Source: Sulfobacillus acidophilus DSM 10332 (GTDB lineage: Bacteria > Bacillota > Sulfobacillia > Sulfobacillales > Sulfobacillaceae). Taken from it: a stretch of 64,000 nt of DNA. The first letter of the stretch is position 1; each line of letters begins with the position of its first letter. Below are positions 43,458 through 51,525 of this stretch, piece by piece. Location: NCBI GenBank assembly GCA_000237975.1, contig CP003179.1, positions 2,290,270 through 2,354,269 on the forward strand, read 5' to 3'. Position numbers and translations under genes: made by a program. The notes beneath the pieces were generated by a model, which searched no databases, was not told where the DNA came from, and saw only the letters and a program-made list of their open reading frames with translations.

Positions 43458-44912
43458 ATGCCAAATATTTATGCGGTAACCCATGTGCCGCCGGAAGTCA
43501 GCGCCTATGGGATGGCCAAATATTCCCGTTCCGAAGCGTCCCTCCGGGATAGTTTACTGCAATTATCGCAAGAAAAAGCCGAAGCATTTTTGCGCACGTT
43601 TTACTTCTCATATGGACATGCCTCAATTGCGGACTTGGCCCATATCGCCCTCGCCATTGAAGAGGTTTCGCTGCTGGCGGCGATGGAAATCGTCGACGAG
43701 CCCCTGTGGGACGGTCAAGAACGATCGACCCGGTATCAAGATTTTAACGACAGTCCCTATTATGTGCCCGAAGGCGCCACTCCCGCCTACCATCAAGCCG
43801 TCGAGACCCTCTATCGGCTCTATCGCACGCTCAACGAGACCGCCTACGACGCACTGACCGCGCGATATCCGATGCCCCAAAACATAGAGCGAAGCGCCTA
43901 CCGCCGGACACTAAAAGCCCGCGCGTTCGATATCGCACGCTACGCGTTACCGCTCGCGACGTTGACCTCTCTGGGCCAAATCACCAGTGCCCGCGTATTG
44001 GAGCAACAAATCCGACGGTTATTGGCCAGTCCCTATCATGAGGTCCGGACGATTGCCGCGGAGATGAAAAAGGCCGCCAGTCAAGCCGAACCCTTTAACC
44101 TGCTTCGAGCCCATTTGGAACGGCGACCGGACGTGCCGCCGGCGGTGCTGGCCACTGTCGAAACCGGTCCGGTCGCCCCCACCCTCACCAAATATACCGA
44201 CCCGGATAACTTCGGCATTAAAACCCGACAGCTGGTCCAGCATTGGATTACCGAATGGTTTCCCGGCAGCCGGGACAGTGCCGCGTCGGTCACGCTGGAT
44301 GCTTGGGGCATTGACGTAGACCCGCTAGACGACCTTTTAGCCGGCCTCATCTACCCATATGCGGCCTGGCCTTATCGCGCGATTGTTGACATCCTGCGCG
44401 ACATCCCCCAACCCCTAAAATCCGAATGGATCGACGACGTCTTTCGCCAACGGGGTGCTCACGACGAGTGGCCGCGCGTGCTCCGCCAACGACCGTTAAT
44501 TTTTGACGTGGTATTAGACCTGGGCGCCTTTCGGGATCTGAATCGGCACCGTCGGCTCGACAAAGTGGTGCAACGGTTGGTGCCCGAACTCGGGTTTGAA
44601 ACGCCGGAGATATTCGACGACTTAGGGCTTGCCAAAACCTATCGCGACACGCTGGCCGCCGTCGCGGCGACCTCGCTGTCGCCGGCGGAAGCCCCGTATA
44701 TTCTGCCCTTGGCCCATCGGCGGCGGATGCTTTTACGCATGGATTTTAACGAACTGGCCTATATTGCCGAGCTCCGGTCACGATCCAGCGGCCACTTCAG
44801 CTATCGCGCCGTCGCCCATGCGCTATATGACGCGGTGTCCGCCCGTTTCCCGAATTTGGCCCGCCACATCCGCATGACTCCGCTTGAGACGTTTGATCCC
44901 TTCGAACGATAA
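43458..44912 (+). CDS. Tandem ThyX-like protein (FAD-dependent thymidylate synthase fold, two copies)
   Basis: 484 aa, about twice the length of a normal ThyX. The first half has FYFSYGHASIADLAHIALAI and WDGQERSTRYQDF, where the ThyX motif RHR-x7-S-x-R has been reduced to RSTRYQ. The second half has GAFRDLNRHRRLDKVVQ with RHR kept, and RSRSSGHFSYRAVAHALYD near the end. Each ThyX active site lies between subunits, so a fused pseudo-dimer with unlike halves could still work or could be a flavin-binding relative with a new role. The start has AAGGAG upstream. Confidence 0.8.
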   Translation: MPNIYAVTHVPPEVSAYGMAKYSRSEASLRDSLLQLSQEKAEAFLRTFYFSYGHASIADLAHIALAIEEVSLLAAMEIVDEPLWDGQERSTRYQDFNDSPYYVPEGATPAYHQAVETLYRLYRTLNETAYDALTARYPMPQNIERSAYRRTLKARAFDIARYALPLATLTSLGQITSARVLEQQIRRLLASPYHEVRTIAAEMKKAASQAEPFNLLRAHLERRPDVPPAVLATVETGPVAPTLTKYTDPDNFGIKTRQLVQHWITEWFPGSRDSAASVTLDAWGIDVDPLDDLLAGLIYPYAAWPYRAIVDILRDIPQPLKSEWIDDVFRQRGAHDEWPRVLRQRPLIFDVVLDLGAFRDLNRHRRLDKVVQRLVPELGFETPEIFDDLGLAKTYRDTLAAVAATSLSPAEAPYILPLAHRRRMLLRMDFNELAYIAELRSRSSGHFSYRAVAHALYDAVSARFPNLARHIRMTPLETFDPFER

Positions 44913-44958
44913 AAACCGTTGTCGAAAAAGAGGAGTTGCGCGATATGTGGCGAAACCT

Positions 44959-44986
44959 TTGCCAAAGTTTACCACTGTGCTACATT
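44959..44986 (+). promoter_or_regulatory. Promoter for the exported-protein pair at 45 kb
   Basis: TTGCCA at 44959-44964, 16-base spacer, TACATT at 44981-44986 with TG extension (TGCTACATT). The predicted start near 44993 is just before GGAGGAGGG at 45001-45009. Confidence 0.45.
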
Positions 44987-45032
44987 ATTTAGGGATTTTT
45001 GGAGGAGGGCGAGTGCGATTAATCCCCACGTT

Positions 45033-45305
45033 ATGCGCCGAGTGATTCTGGGGCTGGCCTTGGTCGGGATCACCGGATGCGGGAGTCATCTCTCGGCCGC
45101 CAGTGCCCAGGCGACCCACTCGCTTAAAGCCGGAATAACACATTCACCTGTATCTTCTCACGTACATGTCCAAGTGAAAACCGGACCTCACGGGCAATTG
45201 ACCGTATCGGTTTCCGGAATTTCGCGGTCAAATCCGCAAGTGACCCAGTTACAACATGAGTTAACCCAATTAAATCAGTTGCTGCAGCAACTGAATCAAC
45301 CATAA
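45033..45305 (+). CDS. Small exported protein, possible lipoprotein
   Basis: 90 aa. MRRVILGLALVGITGCGSHL is a short signal with a lipobox-like ITGC. The mature part is Ser/His/Gln-rich and ends with LQHELTQLNQLLQQLNQ, a likely coiled coil. The ribosome site GGAGGAGGG is 23 bases from ATG 45033, too far; it is better placed for GTG 45013 in another frame (a 10-codon frame ending at 45045) or for a rare ATT start at 45018. The true start is therefore open. Confidence 0.6.
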   Translation: MRRVILGLALVGITGCGSHLSAASAQATHSLKAGITHSPVSSHVHVQVKTGPHGQLTVSVSGISRSNPQVTQLQHELTQLNQLLQQLNQP

Positions 45306-45325
45306 CATCGATCGAGGTGAGACTG

Positions 45326-45955
45326 ATGAAAATTCAATGGATAGCCCCGTTAGCGGCAGCGGCAAGCCTAGTCGTGGCCTGGCCGGTATGGGCTCATGGC
45401 CATCAGCCGACCAATCGGCCCGCGCCTGCCCAAACCACGGCCCCGGTGTTGCCCACCGGTGCGTCGAACGTTCCGGCGTCGGCCGGGGTCACCCCATCCA
45501 CAACCCCGGGGGCACCTCATACCCCGCCGGTATCGCATCCCCACCCCGGCGGGAAGTCGGCAACCGTCCAAGCCGAGGTTCAGCAATTACACGCGTTGCA
45601 ACAAAAAGTCCAGGCCGCGCGGCAAGCCTACGTGGCGGCCATTCGACAATACCTCAAAACCTTGTCGTCCTCGTTGGCGGGCGGTCAAACGGGCACGCTG
45701 CAAACCGCCGTGCAGCAACTGAAAGTGATTAACACCACCTTGGCGCAAGCCGTCAAGACGGAGCATGCGGCCCAGTCCACCCCGGGTGGCGGTCTCACCC
45801 AGGTCTTGGCCAAATTCCAAGCCGAACTCACCGCGTTGACGACAGCCACCAATCAAGTCGAAGCCTTGACCGCCAATTTAGGCCAAGGCGCGGCAGGCGG
45901 TTCCCCGTCGACGTCACCGTCGGCCCCGCCGACAACGTCGGCCTCGGGCACCTAA
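45326..45955 (+). CDS. Exported coiled-coil protein with Pro/Thr-rich linkers
   Basis: 209 aa. MKIQWIAPLAAAASLVVAWP is a signal peptide with a likely cut after VWA. A Pro/Thr/Ala-rich linker (residues 28-75) leads to a Gln/Ala-rich helical region (VQQLHALQQKVQAARQAYVA, then QTAVQQLKVINTTLAQAVK) and a low-complexity Ser/Pro/Thr tail. No family recognised. GAGGTGAG precedes the ATG. It follows the small exported protein by 20 bases and probably acts with it at the cell surface. Confidence 0.7.
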   Translation: MKIQWIAPLAAAASLVVAWPVWAHGHQPTNRPAPAQTTAPVLPTGASNVPASAGVTPSTTPGAPHTPPVSHPHPGGKSATVQAEVQQLHALQQKVQAARQAYVAAIRQYLKTLSSSLAGGQTGTLQTAVQQLKVINTTLAQAVKTEHAAQSTPGGGLTQVLAKFQAELTALTTATNQVEALTANLGQGAAGGSPSTSPSAPPTTSASGT

Positions 45956-45986
45956 TGTTCGGCCCGCCGTTCAATTGATGCGAGTG

Positions 45987-46025
45987 ACGCCCTCGGGCCG
46001 AATAAGTCCGAGGGCGTTGGATTTT
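45987..46025 (+). terminator. Hairpin terminator after the exported-protein pair
   Basis: ACGCCCTCGG (45987-45996) and CCGAGGGCGT (46008-46017) pair perfectly over 10 bases with an 11-base loop; the tail TGGATTTTG has a short T-run. It lies between convergent genes. Confidence 0.65.
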
Positions 46026-46070
46026 GCCGCGGATTGACCCGTCCACCGCGACGGACAACGCGGCTTCGGA

Positions 46071-46649
46071 TCACAAATGGGGATGATAAATCCAGAGAAG
46101 AACGCCTAAAATCCCGGCCAACACAACGGTCGCGGTCCAATCGGCCTCCGGTCCGTAAGGCTCCCCGGAAATGATCCGGACGGCCGGCGACGGTATGACC
46201 CGACGGGTTTTTTCCCCGCTGACGGTATAGCCGAGACCCCATTCGGCCAAGTTCCATCCGGCATGGGCGGCCGACGCCACCCATATCCCCCAATGTAAAA
46301 AGACGAGTCCCAAAATGAAGCTGACCAACAAAAGATTAATGATAGCACCAAAATTCAGGGGCCCGTTCGAACGATGAGACGCGGTGAAGAAGATAGCGGA
46401 CAGGATAAACGCCGGCACCAAACCGATCCAGCGGGAAAGCCAGCCGATGAGAAACCACCGGAAAATCGCCTCTTCCACGAACGCCAAGACCAAGAGCAGG
46501 GCCGACACCCCGAGAAACGTCCTGCCCGCAAGGGGCTTCTCTACAGGACGCCGTTCAACCCGATGGGTGATGTGAAGCAACCCGGCGACCAGCAAGAATG
46601 CAAAAAATCCGCTGGCGAGTCCGATACTCATCGTGCCACTGGTTTGCAT
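46071..46649 (-). CDS. CPBP family intramembrane metalloprotease
   Basis: 192 aa, five or more membrane segments. The family motifs are complete: EEAIFRWFL (EExxxR), FFTASH (FxxxxH-like) and HAGWNLAEW (HxxxN). Such proteases process prenylated or membrane proteins and serve in bacteriocin immunity in some species. A promoter (TTCACA, 18 bases, TATAAT) puts the predicted transcript start exactly at ATG 46649, so the mRNA may be leaderless; no ribosome site is seen. Confidence 0.88.
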   Translation of the reverse strand: MQTSGTMSIGLASGFFAFLLVAGLLHITHRVERRPVEKPLAGRTFLGVSALLLVLAFVEEAIFRWFLIGWLSRWIGLVPAFILSAIFFTASHRSNGPLNFGAIINLLLVSFILGLVFLHWGIWVASAAHAGWNLAEWGLGYTVSGEKTRRVIPSPAVRIISGEPYGPEADWTATVVLAGILGVLLWIYHPHL

Positions 46650-46655
46650 ATGCCG

Positions 46656-46685
46656 ATTATACGCTTCGTCGGTAAACTCTGTGAA
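46656..46685 (-). promoter_or_regulatory. Promoter of the CPBP gene, predicted leaderless start
   Basis: On the minus strand TTCACA (46680-46685), an 18-base spacer and TATAAT (46656-46661). Seven bases downstream of the -10 is the A of ATG 46649. Confidence 0.6.
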
Positions 46686-46750
46686 TAGGGAACGGGGGCG
46701 GCTTTTCCCGCCGACCCGAAGAGAGTATACTGCGCTCAGGAGGCGATATC

Positions 46751-47290
46751 ATGGCGCGGATATCGGACGACGAGCTCATTCGGCATCTTACCCCGCCCCC
46801 CGGCATTCGTATCGCCCCATACCCGGCCCGGCGGGATCGGATCTATCGATTCAGTTTATTATTCACCGGCATCGGTTTAGTTGGGGAAACGATCGCCGCT
46901 TTCTTTCACCAAAGCCTCGCCATGACGGTTTTTCAGGCATGGGTGAGCATGGCGCTTGTCATGGCCGGCTGGACCTTTTTGGTCTGGTTGCCCAGCTGGC
47001 GGTGGCTGGTGCGCGGGCTGGTCACCGCCGGTCTTCTTCTCTGGCCGCTTACGTCCATCGGCGGCTGGGCCCTCAGCTTGGCGGGCGCGGCCATCATGGC
47101 CGCCAAAGAAACCCACTGTTTTCATTTTTGGGCAGGCCGTCTGATTCCCTGGGCGGTTATCCTGTTGGGCGTCACCCTGGTGATTCCGCCCGCCCGCGTG
47201 GCGGCACCGTTCGCGTGGCTCATTTTAACCGTGCTGTGGGCTTTTTTGCTGCAAGGCCGCTGGCAATTACCCTTGTTGGAAGTTCATTAG
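46751..47290 (+). CDS. Multi-pass membrane protein, possibly DUF2301-like
   Basis: 179 aa with about five membrane segments and a central MAAKETHCFHFWAGR motif with Cys and His, which recalls DUF2301 membrane proteins; this match is weak. AGGAGG lies seven bases before the ATG, and TATACT at 46726-46731 may be its -10. The divergent CPBP gene shares the upstream region. Confidence 0.65.
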   Translation: MARISDDELIRHLTPPPGIRIAPYPARRDRIYRFSLLFTGIGLVGETIAAFFHQSLAMTVFQAWVSMALVMAGWTFLVWLPSWRWLVRGLVTAGLLLWPLTSIGGWALSLAGAAIMAAKETHCFHFWAGRLIPWAVILLGVTLVIPPARVAAPFAWLILTVLWAFLLQGRWQLPLLEVH

Positions 47291-47301
47291 CCGTCCCATC
47301 T

Positions 47302-47309
47302 GGTACAAT
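47302..47309 (+). promoter_or_regulatory. Extended -10 promoter for the PfpI-like gene
   Basis: TGGTACAAT: TG at 47301-47302 and TACAAT at 47304-47309. The predicted start near 47316 is 27 bases before ATG 47343. Confidence 0.5.
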
Positions 47310-47342
47310 ATGGGAAGAATCATACGGAAAGAAGGGACAGGC

Positions 47343-47909
47343 ATGCCACGGATTTTAATTTTAACCGGTGACGGCGGCGAATCGCTGGAAGTGATGTATC
47401 CCTATCAGCGGCTTCGCGAAGAAGGATACGAGGTCCATATAGCCGCACCGACCAAAAAAGCGATTCAAACCGTCGTCCATGACTTCGAACCGGGATTCGA
47501 CACCTATACGGAAAAACTCGGATACCGGGTACAAGCCGACATCGCGTTCAAAGATGTCAACCCGGAAGATTATGCCGCCGTTGTCATACCGGGAGGTCGC
47601 GCACCCGAATGGATTCGTAACGACCCCGATTTTATCCGCATTGTGCAACACTTTTTCCGCCAAAATGAGCCGGTGGCCCAGATTTGCCACGCTCCCCTCG
47701 CACTGGCGGCAGCGGGCGTGTTAAATGGACGTACCGTGTCCGGATATCCGGCGCTGGTTCCCGACATCCGGGCCGCCGGGGCCGAATTTGTCGACGGCGC
47801 TGCCGTCGTCGACGGCAATGTCGTGTCGGCCCGCGCCTGGCCCGACCATCCGGAGTGGATGCGTGCCTTTATCAAAATGCTCCGGGAAAAAGTCCCCGTG
47901 GCGGGATGA
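47343..47909 (+). CDS. DJ-1/PfpI family protein
   Basis: 188 aa, class-I glutaminase-like fold. The nucleophile elbow is AQICHAPLALAAAGVL with Cys and the next His; the Glu of the site is in GDGGESLEVMYPYQRL. PfpI/YhbO proteins act as proteases, chaperones or deglycases against glycated proteins; the last role would fit the ketosamine kinase at 31.3 kb. AAAGAAGGGA precedes ATG 47343; an earlier ATG at 47310 lacks a site. A strong terminator follows. Confidence 0.9.
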   Translation: MPRILILTGDGGESLEVMYPYQRLREEGYEVHIAAPTKKAIQTVVHDFEPGFDTYTEKLGYRVQADIAFKDVNPEDYAAVVIPGGRAPEWIRNDPDFIRIVQHFFRQNEPVAQICHAPLALAAAGVLNGRTVSGYPALVPDIRAAGAEFVDGAAVVDGNVVSARAWPDHPEWMRAFIKMLREKVPVAG

Positions 47910-47923
47910 TCTCAGTCCCTCCC

Positions 47924-47949
47924 AAGCGCCCTTACGGGCGCTTTTTTTG
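47924..47949 (+). terminator. Rho-independent terminator
   Basis: AAGCGCCC (47924-47931), loop TTAC, GGGCGCTT (47936-47943) and a run of seven T. It ends the PfpI-like transcript. Confidence 0.92.
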
Positions 47950-48009
47950 TGCCCAAGTGCGCCCCAACACCATAAAATAATCTAAATTTTTTCCGAGGAG
48001 CGATTCGTC

Positions 48010-49413
48010 ATGGGGGACACATTGACGGGTCTCGTCTTAGCACCCTGGAGCCCCGGCTATGACGACGCCCGGGTAGACTATAACGGCCGTTTTCCCCCGT
48101 TTCGTCCCCGCTATATTGTGTATTGCGAAGTCCCCCAGGACGTCCAACAAGCCGTCCGCTGGGCTCAACGCCATCGGCTGCCGTTTCGGATTCGGTGCGG
48201 CGGTCATAGCTATGAAGCCTACTCCTTATTAAACGACGGCCTGGTAATCGACGTCAGCCGCCTTCGTCAGATTACGTTCGACCCTCACCAACGAATCGCT
48301 AAAATTGGTGCGGGTAGCCGCCTTCTCGAAATTTATGAAACGCTCTGGAATGCCGGACGCGTCACGATACCGGGCGGTTCCTGCCCCACCGTCGGGATCG
48401 GCGGGCTAACCCTCGGCGGCGGATACGGATTGATTTCCCGGCGTTGGGGACTCACTGTCGACGCCTTGACAGCGGTCGATCTGGTCGATGCCCGAGGAGA
48501 CCTCGTCCATGTGTCATCCGACCGATACCCCGACCTCTTTTGGGCGCTCCGGGGCGCCGGCGGAAACAATTTTGGGGTCGTCACCCGGTTTTGGTTTCGC
48601 ACCATTGACGTCGACCATGTCACGATTTTCTCGTTGCGTTGGCCCTGGGCGCAATTGCCGAACGTGCTGCGAACCTATCAACAATGGGGCGATCCCGTGA
48701 CCCTTGACTTCCGGCTGACGCCCATTTTGACGCTGCCGAGTCGGGATCTGGGCTATGTCGCGGTTGTCGGCCAATTCTTAGGTCCTCCCGATGAATTGTT
48801 ACCGCTGTTGGCCCCCCTCTTAGCCGTCGGCGAACTGGACCGCAAGAACATCCAATATGTGTCCTATATTGACGCGGTCAAGCATTTCGCCGGGATCACC
48901 GGGGATCCGGCCCATTGGTTGGCTCAGGGGTTGCCGCAGCAAGACACGTTTAAAAATACCTCGGCCTATCAAATGCATCTTTTTCCGGCCCGCGCCATCG
49001 AGATCATCCAGGCGACCCTCAGCGAAACCCCGGGCCCCTCCTGCCTCGTTCAGCTCGACTTATATGGCGGAGCCATCAGTACCGTGCCCCCGACCGCCAC
49101 GGCATTTTTTCACCGACAGGCGCGCGGCGCCCTCCAATATCAAGCCTACTGGACGGATCCGGAACAACAAGACTCCCATATTGCCTGGGTGGAATCTTTC
49201 CGTCGCCGGATGCGGCCTTTTACCGAAGGTGCCTACGTCAATTATTGCGACGGGCGGATACGAAATTGGCCTGCCGCCTATTATGGCGCCAATCTCTCCC
49301 GTCTATTGGCGGTGAAACGCCGGTGGGACCCCCGCAATCTGTTCCGTTTTCCCCAGGGATTAAGCGAATTAATCCACCCGTCATGCCAGTCGCTTGCATT
49401 TTGGAACAACTGA
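48010..49413 (+). CDS. BBE-type FAD-linked oxidase
   Basis: 467 aa berberine-bridge-enzyme-like oxidase. RCGGHSYEAYS gives H66 and GGSCPTVGIGG gives C125, the pair that binds FAD through two covalent bonds in this group. The C-terminal BBE domain with NYCDG and ANLSRLLAVKRRWDPRNLF is present. Such enzymes oxidise sugars, oligosaccharides or secondary metabolites. GAGGAG lies ten bases before the ATG. No signal peptide. Confidence 0.92.
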   Translation: MGDTLTGLVLAPWSPGYDDARVDYNGRFPPFRPRYIVYCEVPQDVQQAVRWAQRHRLPFRIRCGGHSYEAYSLLNDGLVIDVSRLRQITFDPHQRIAKIGAGSRLLEIYETLWNAGRVTIPGGSCPTVGIGGLTLGGGYGLISRRWGLTVDALTAVDLVDARGDLVHVSSDRYPDLFWALRGAGGNNFGVVTRFWFRTIDVDHVTIFSLRWPWAQLPNVLRTYQQWGDPVTLDFRLTPILTLPSRDLGYVAVVGQFLGPPDELLPLLAPLLAVGELDRKNIQYVSYIDAVKHFAGITGDPAHWLAQGLPQQDTFKNTSAYQMHLFPARAIEIIQATLSETPGPSCLVQLDLYGGAISTVPPTATAFFHRQARGALQYQAYWTDPEQQDSHIAWVESFRRRMRPFTEGAYVNYCDGRIRNWPAAYYGANLSRLLAVKRRWDPRNLFRFPQGLSELIHPSCQSLAFWNN

Positions 49414-49442
49414 TATATACTTATTCCAGAGGAGTGAGGTGA

Positions 49443-50066
49443 ATGACCCCCAAATACTGGTCGATTCAAGAAGCCAGCCGACAGTTGGCGGTACCGCCCC
49501 CCATGGTTCGCCGCTGGATTCACACCGGACAGCTGACTGCGATTCGATTGGGCGGAAGCCAAGGGCATCGGCGCATTCTCTATGACGATATCGTCCGCTT
49601 GGCGAATGCGTTGGGGAAACCGGCCCCTGAGCCCTTCCAACCGATCGACCCGGAAGCCACCTATCCCTTGGAGGAGGCGGCAGCCTATTTGGGTGTCAGC
49701 CCCCGCTTTCTCTGGAACCAGGGCTTATCCCTCCGACAAGGCGGGACAGTCACCGGTTCGGATATTTTGGGTTGGGAAACCGTTCTCTACGGTGATCAAC
49801 CGATGGAGGAAGGAGAGGCTCCGATGATGCATCATAAAATGGGACGCGGCCCCCGACACGGAAACTGGGGAGCCAACGCCCTTTACGACGGACCGGGATT
49901 CGGCCCTTGGGGCGCCGACTGGGATGAGATGCAGCCCCATTCTATTCTATGGCTCCGCTCGATGAAACGCCACTTGGAAGCCCGCAAGGCCGACATTGAA
50001 GATCGCCTGGCTTGGGTCGAGGCGCAATTGGCCAAAGCGGAATCCGAATCGTCGGAAGACCGTTAA
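49443..50066 (+). CDS. Excisionase/MerR-like DNA-binding protein with C-terminal helical module
   Basis: 207 aa. Residues 1-58 read as a MerR/Xis-like winged helix-turn-helix (WSIQEASRQLAVPPPMVRRW, then GSQGHRRILYDDI), and a second, weaker copy follows at 73-105 (PLEEAAAYLGVSPRFLWNQG). The linker is rich in Met, His and Gly (MMHHKMGRGPRHGNWG), with GFGPWG, and the C-terminus LRSMKRHLEARKADIEDRLA is nearly the same as in the 42639 gene. GGAGTGAGGTGA lies before ATG 49443. Its last 4 bases overlap the convergent membrane gene. Confidence 0.75.
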   Translation: MTPKYWSIQEASRQLAVPPPMVRRWIHTGQLTAIRLGGSQGHRRILYDDIVRLANALGKPAPEPFQPIDPEATYPLEEAAAYLGVSPRFLWNQGLSLRQGGTVTGSDILGWETVLYGDQPMEEGEAPMMHHKMGRGPRHGNWGANALYDGPGFGPWGADWDEMQPHSILWLRSMKRHLEARKADIEDRLAWVEAQLAKAESESSEDR

Positions 50067-50476
50067 ATGGACGCCGTGGGCGCCTTTCGCGCAGAAAGGC
50101 GCTCCACCATAAAACGGACATTTAAAATCCCCATCAAGAGATTCAGGGCCAAATCGTGCGGCTCCCGAAATCCGAGGGTGAGGAAAAACAAGAGATTTAA
50201 ACAGGCCAGCACCAAAGGCGGCCCCCAGGACCCTTTTCCCCATAACAATAGGCCGCCCGCCAATATTTCAACCGTCCCCAAAGTTAATCCAAAAGTTTCG
50301 GCGTGCGGAAACACCCAGGCCCGAATCCACGGCGCCAACGGTGTGGTCGGTAGCGCCTGGGTCACCCGTGGCACCAGCCAAATTCGGGCGGGCACCAACC
50401 ATTTGTGAATCCCGCGCCAAAGAAAATATCCGCCGTCTACCGTCCGCAAGATCAGCCACCAGCGATTGTCATCCAT
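50063..50476 (-). CDS. DoxX-like small membrane protein
   Basis: 137 aa with three to four hydrophobic segments; GTVEILAGGLLLWGKGSWGP and the general layout recall the DoxX/SURF4 or MauE group of small quinone- or thiol-linked membrane proteins. The match is by layout only. ATG 50476 is chosen with GGAGG about 12 bases upstream; a GTG at 50485 touches the ribosome site. Confidence 0.6.
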   Translation of the reverse strand: MDDNRWWLILRTVDGGYFLWRGIHKWLVPARIWLVPRVTQALPTTPLAPWIRAWVFPHAETFGLTLGTVEILAGGLLLWGKGSWGPPLVLACLNLLFFLTLGFREPHDLALNLLMGILNVRFMVERLSARKAPTASI

Positions 50477-50568
50477 CCGAAACACCCGCCTCCATCATAT
50501 AAATTTCCACACCCATCGGCCAGGCGAGATGAAAATGGCATCCCTCATTTTTTCAAAAGGATCTGTAC

Positions 50569-50735
50569 TTAAATCAGCTCCTTCTTGAGCAGACTGTGCC
50601 AGGATTCCATCATGGCGTTATCGTCACAATGTCCTTTGCGACTCATGCTCGCGGTCATGCCGTACTGCTGAAGCCGTTCCCAGTACGCCGCGCGGCCTAT
50701 GGGCTGCCGCGATCCGAGCGATGCCGCACGCCGGC
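50569..50735 (-). mobile_element. IS3-family transposase remnant
   Basis: The minus strand codes AYWERLQQYGMTASMSRKGH, then CDDNAMMESWHSLLKKEL, the rve-domain end of an IS3-family OrfB (usual form: MSRKGNCYDNAPMESF with the last catalytic Glu in MES). Just upstream, in another frame, GVRHRSDRGSP is the H-SDRGSQY motif, so the piece is frameshifted near 50697 and cut at both ends. No inverted repeats or target duplication were found. The rest of 50477-50925 has no supported gene. Confidence 0.8.
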
Positions 50736-50925
50736 TATCTCGAGTCGGGAGACATTCGAATGATTCTTCCCCCTCGCTGTCACTTTCCACCCATGAGATT
50801 TCACGGAGCAGCTGAGACGGCTATTAAGACCCGATTCGAGACTGTACGCGACTTTCTGTCCGCATACGCTATGACTGATATCGGCCAGTTTAGCGTCCGT
50901 GGCCACCGTCAAAGGAGGTATTCCG

Positions 50926-51501
50926 ATGACCGCATGGAAAGTCCTCATGGGTAGTACCGTGCTTGGCGCCGTGCTTTTGGCGGGATCCCTGAGTACGCCG
51001 GCGTTCGCCGCTCAAGGCGACCACGATAGCGCAAAAAGCCAAGGCGAAAGCATCAAAATCGATTACGTCAATGAGTCTTCCGCACCGGGCGGATATACCG
51101 TCACCGTCAAATTAAGTCAGGTACCCGATTCTGCGCAATGGATCGTATTCCGGCAGGTGACTGATCCGTCCACCCTGACCGACGACGACGATGCCGGCAA
51201 GGTCGTCGGTCAGGTTCAGGTTTCCGCCAAGGGGTCGCAAACAATCGTCACCTTTTTGAGCGCCACTCCCCTCGATACCGGATATCTGGTGGCAGAGGCG
51301 GACAAAAATCAAAACCCGACACAAAAGCCGGATCGTAATGCCCCCTTAGAAGAAGTTGGGCAAGAATCGGATCCGGTGAGTCTGGATCCCTTACCATACG
51401 GTCAATTGCCCGAAGTCCCGTGGGCGGCCGCGTTGCCGGGGATTTTACTGAGTGCTGGCGGTTGGTATGTCTGGCGACAACGGCACGCGCCCGTTCGTTA
51501 A
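50926..51501 (+). CDS. Exported, membrane-anchored protein of unknown function
   Basis: 191 aa. A signal peptide (VLMGSTVLGAVLLAGSLSTP, cut after AFA), a beta-rich middle with TVTVKLSQVPDSAQWIVFR and an acidic STLTDDDDAG stretch, and a C-terminal membrane helix WAAALPGILLSAGGWYVWRQ ending in a short basic tail. The layout is like surface proteins held by a C-terminal anchor, without an LPxTG. AAAGGAGG precedes ATG 50926. The degenerate MoxR gene follows 24 bases later. Confidence 0.7.
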   Translation: MTAWKVLMGSTVLGAVLLAGSLSTPAFAAQGDHDSAKSQGESIKIDYVNESSAPGGYTVTVKLSQVPDSAQWIVFRQVTDPSTLTDDDDAGKVVGQVQVSAKGSQTIVTFLSATPLDTGYLVAEADKNQNPTQKPDRNAPLEEVGQESDPVSLDPLPYGQLPEVPWAAALPGILLSAGGWYVWRQRHAPVR

Positions 51502-51525
51502 CGTCTACGGTAGGGGAGGCCGTTT

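Noticed and set aside
46633..47358. 241-codon plus-strand frame
   Set aside because: It is a shifted shadow of the 46751 membrane gene and the intergenic region; composition is not protein-like.
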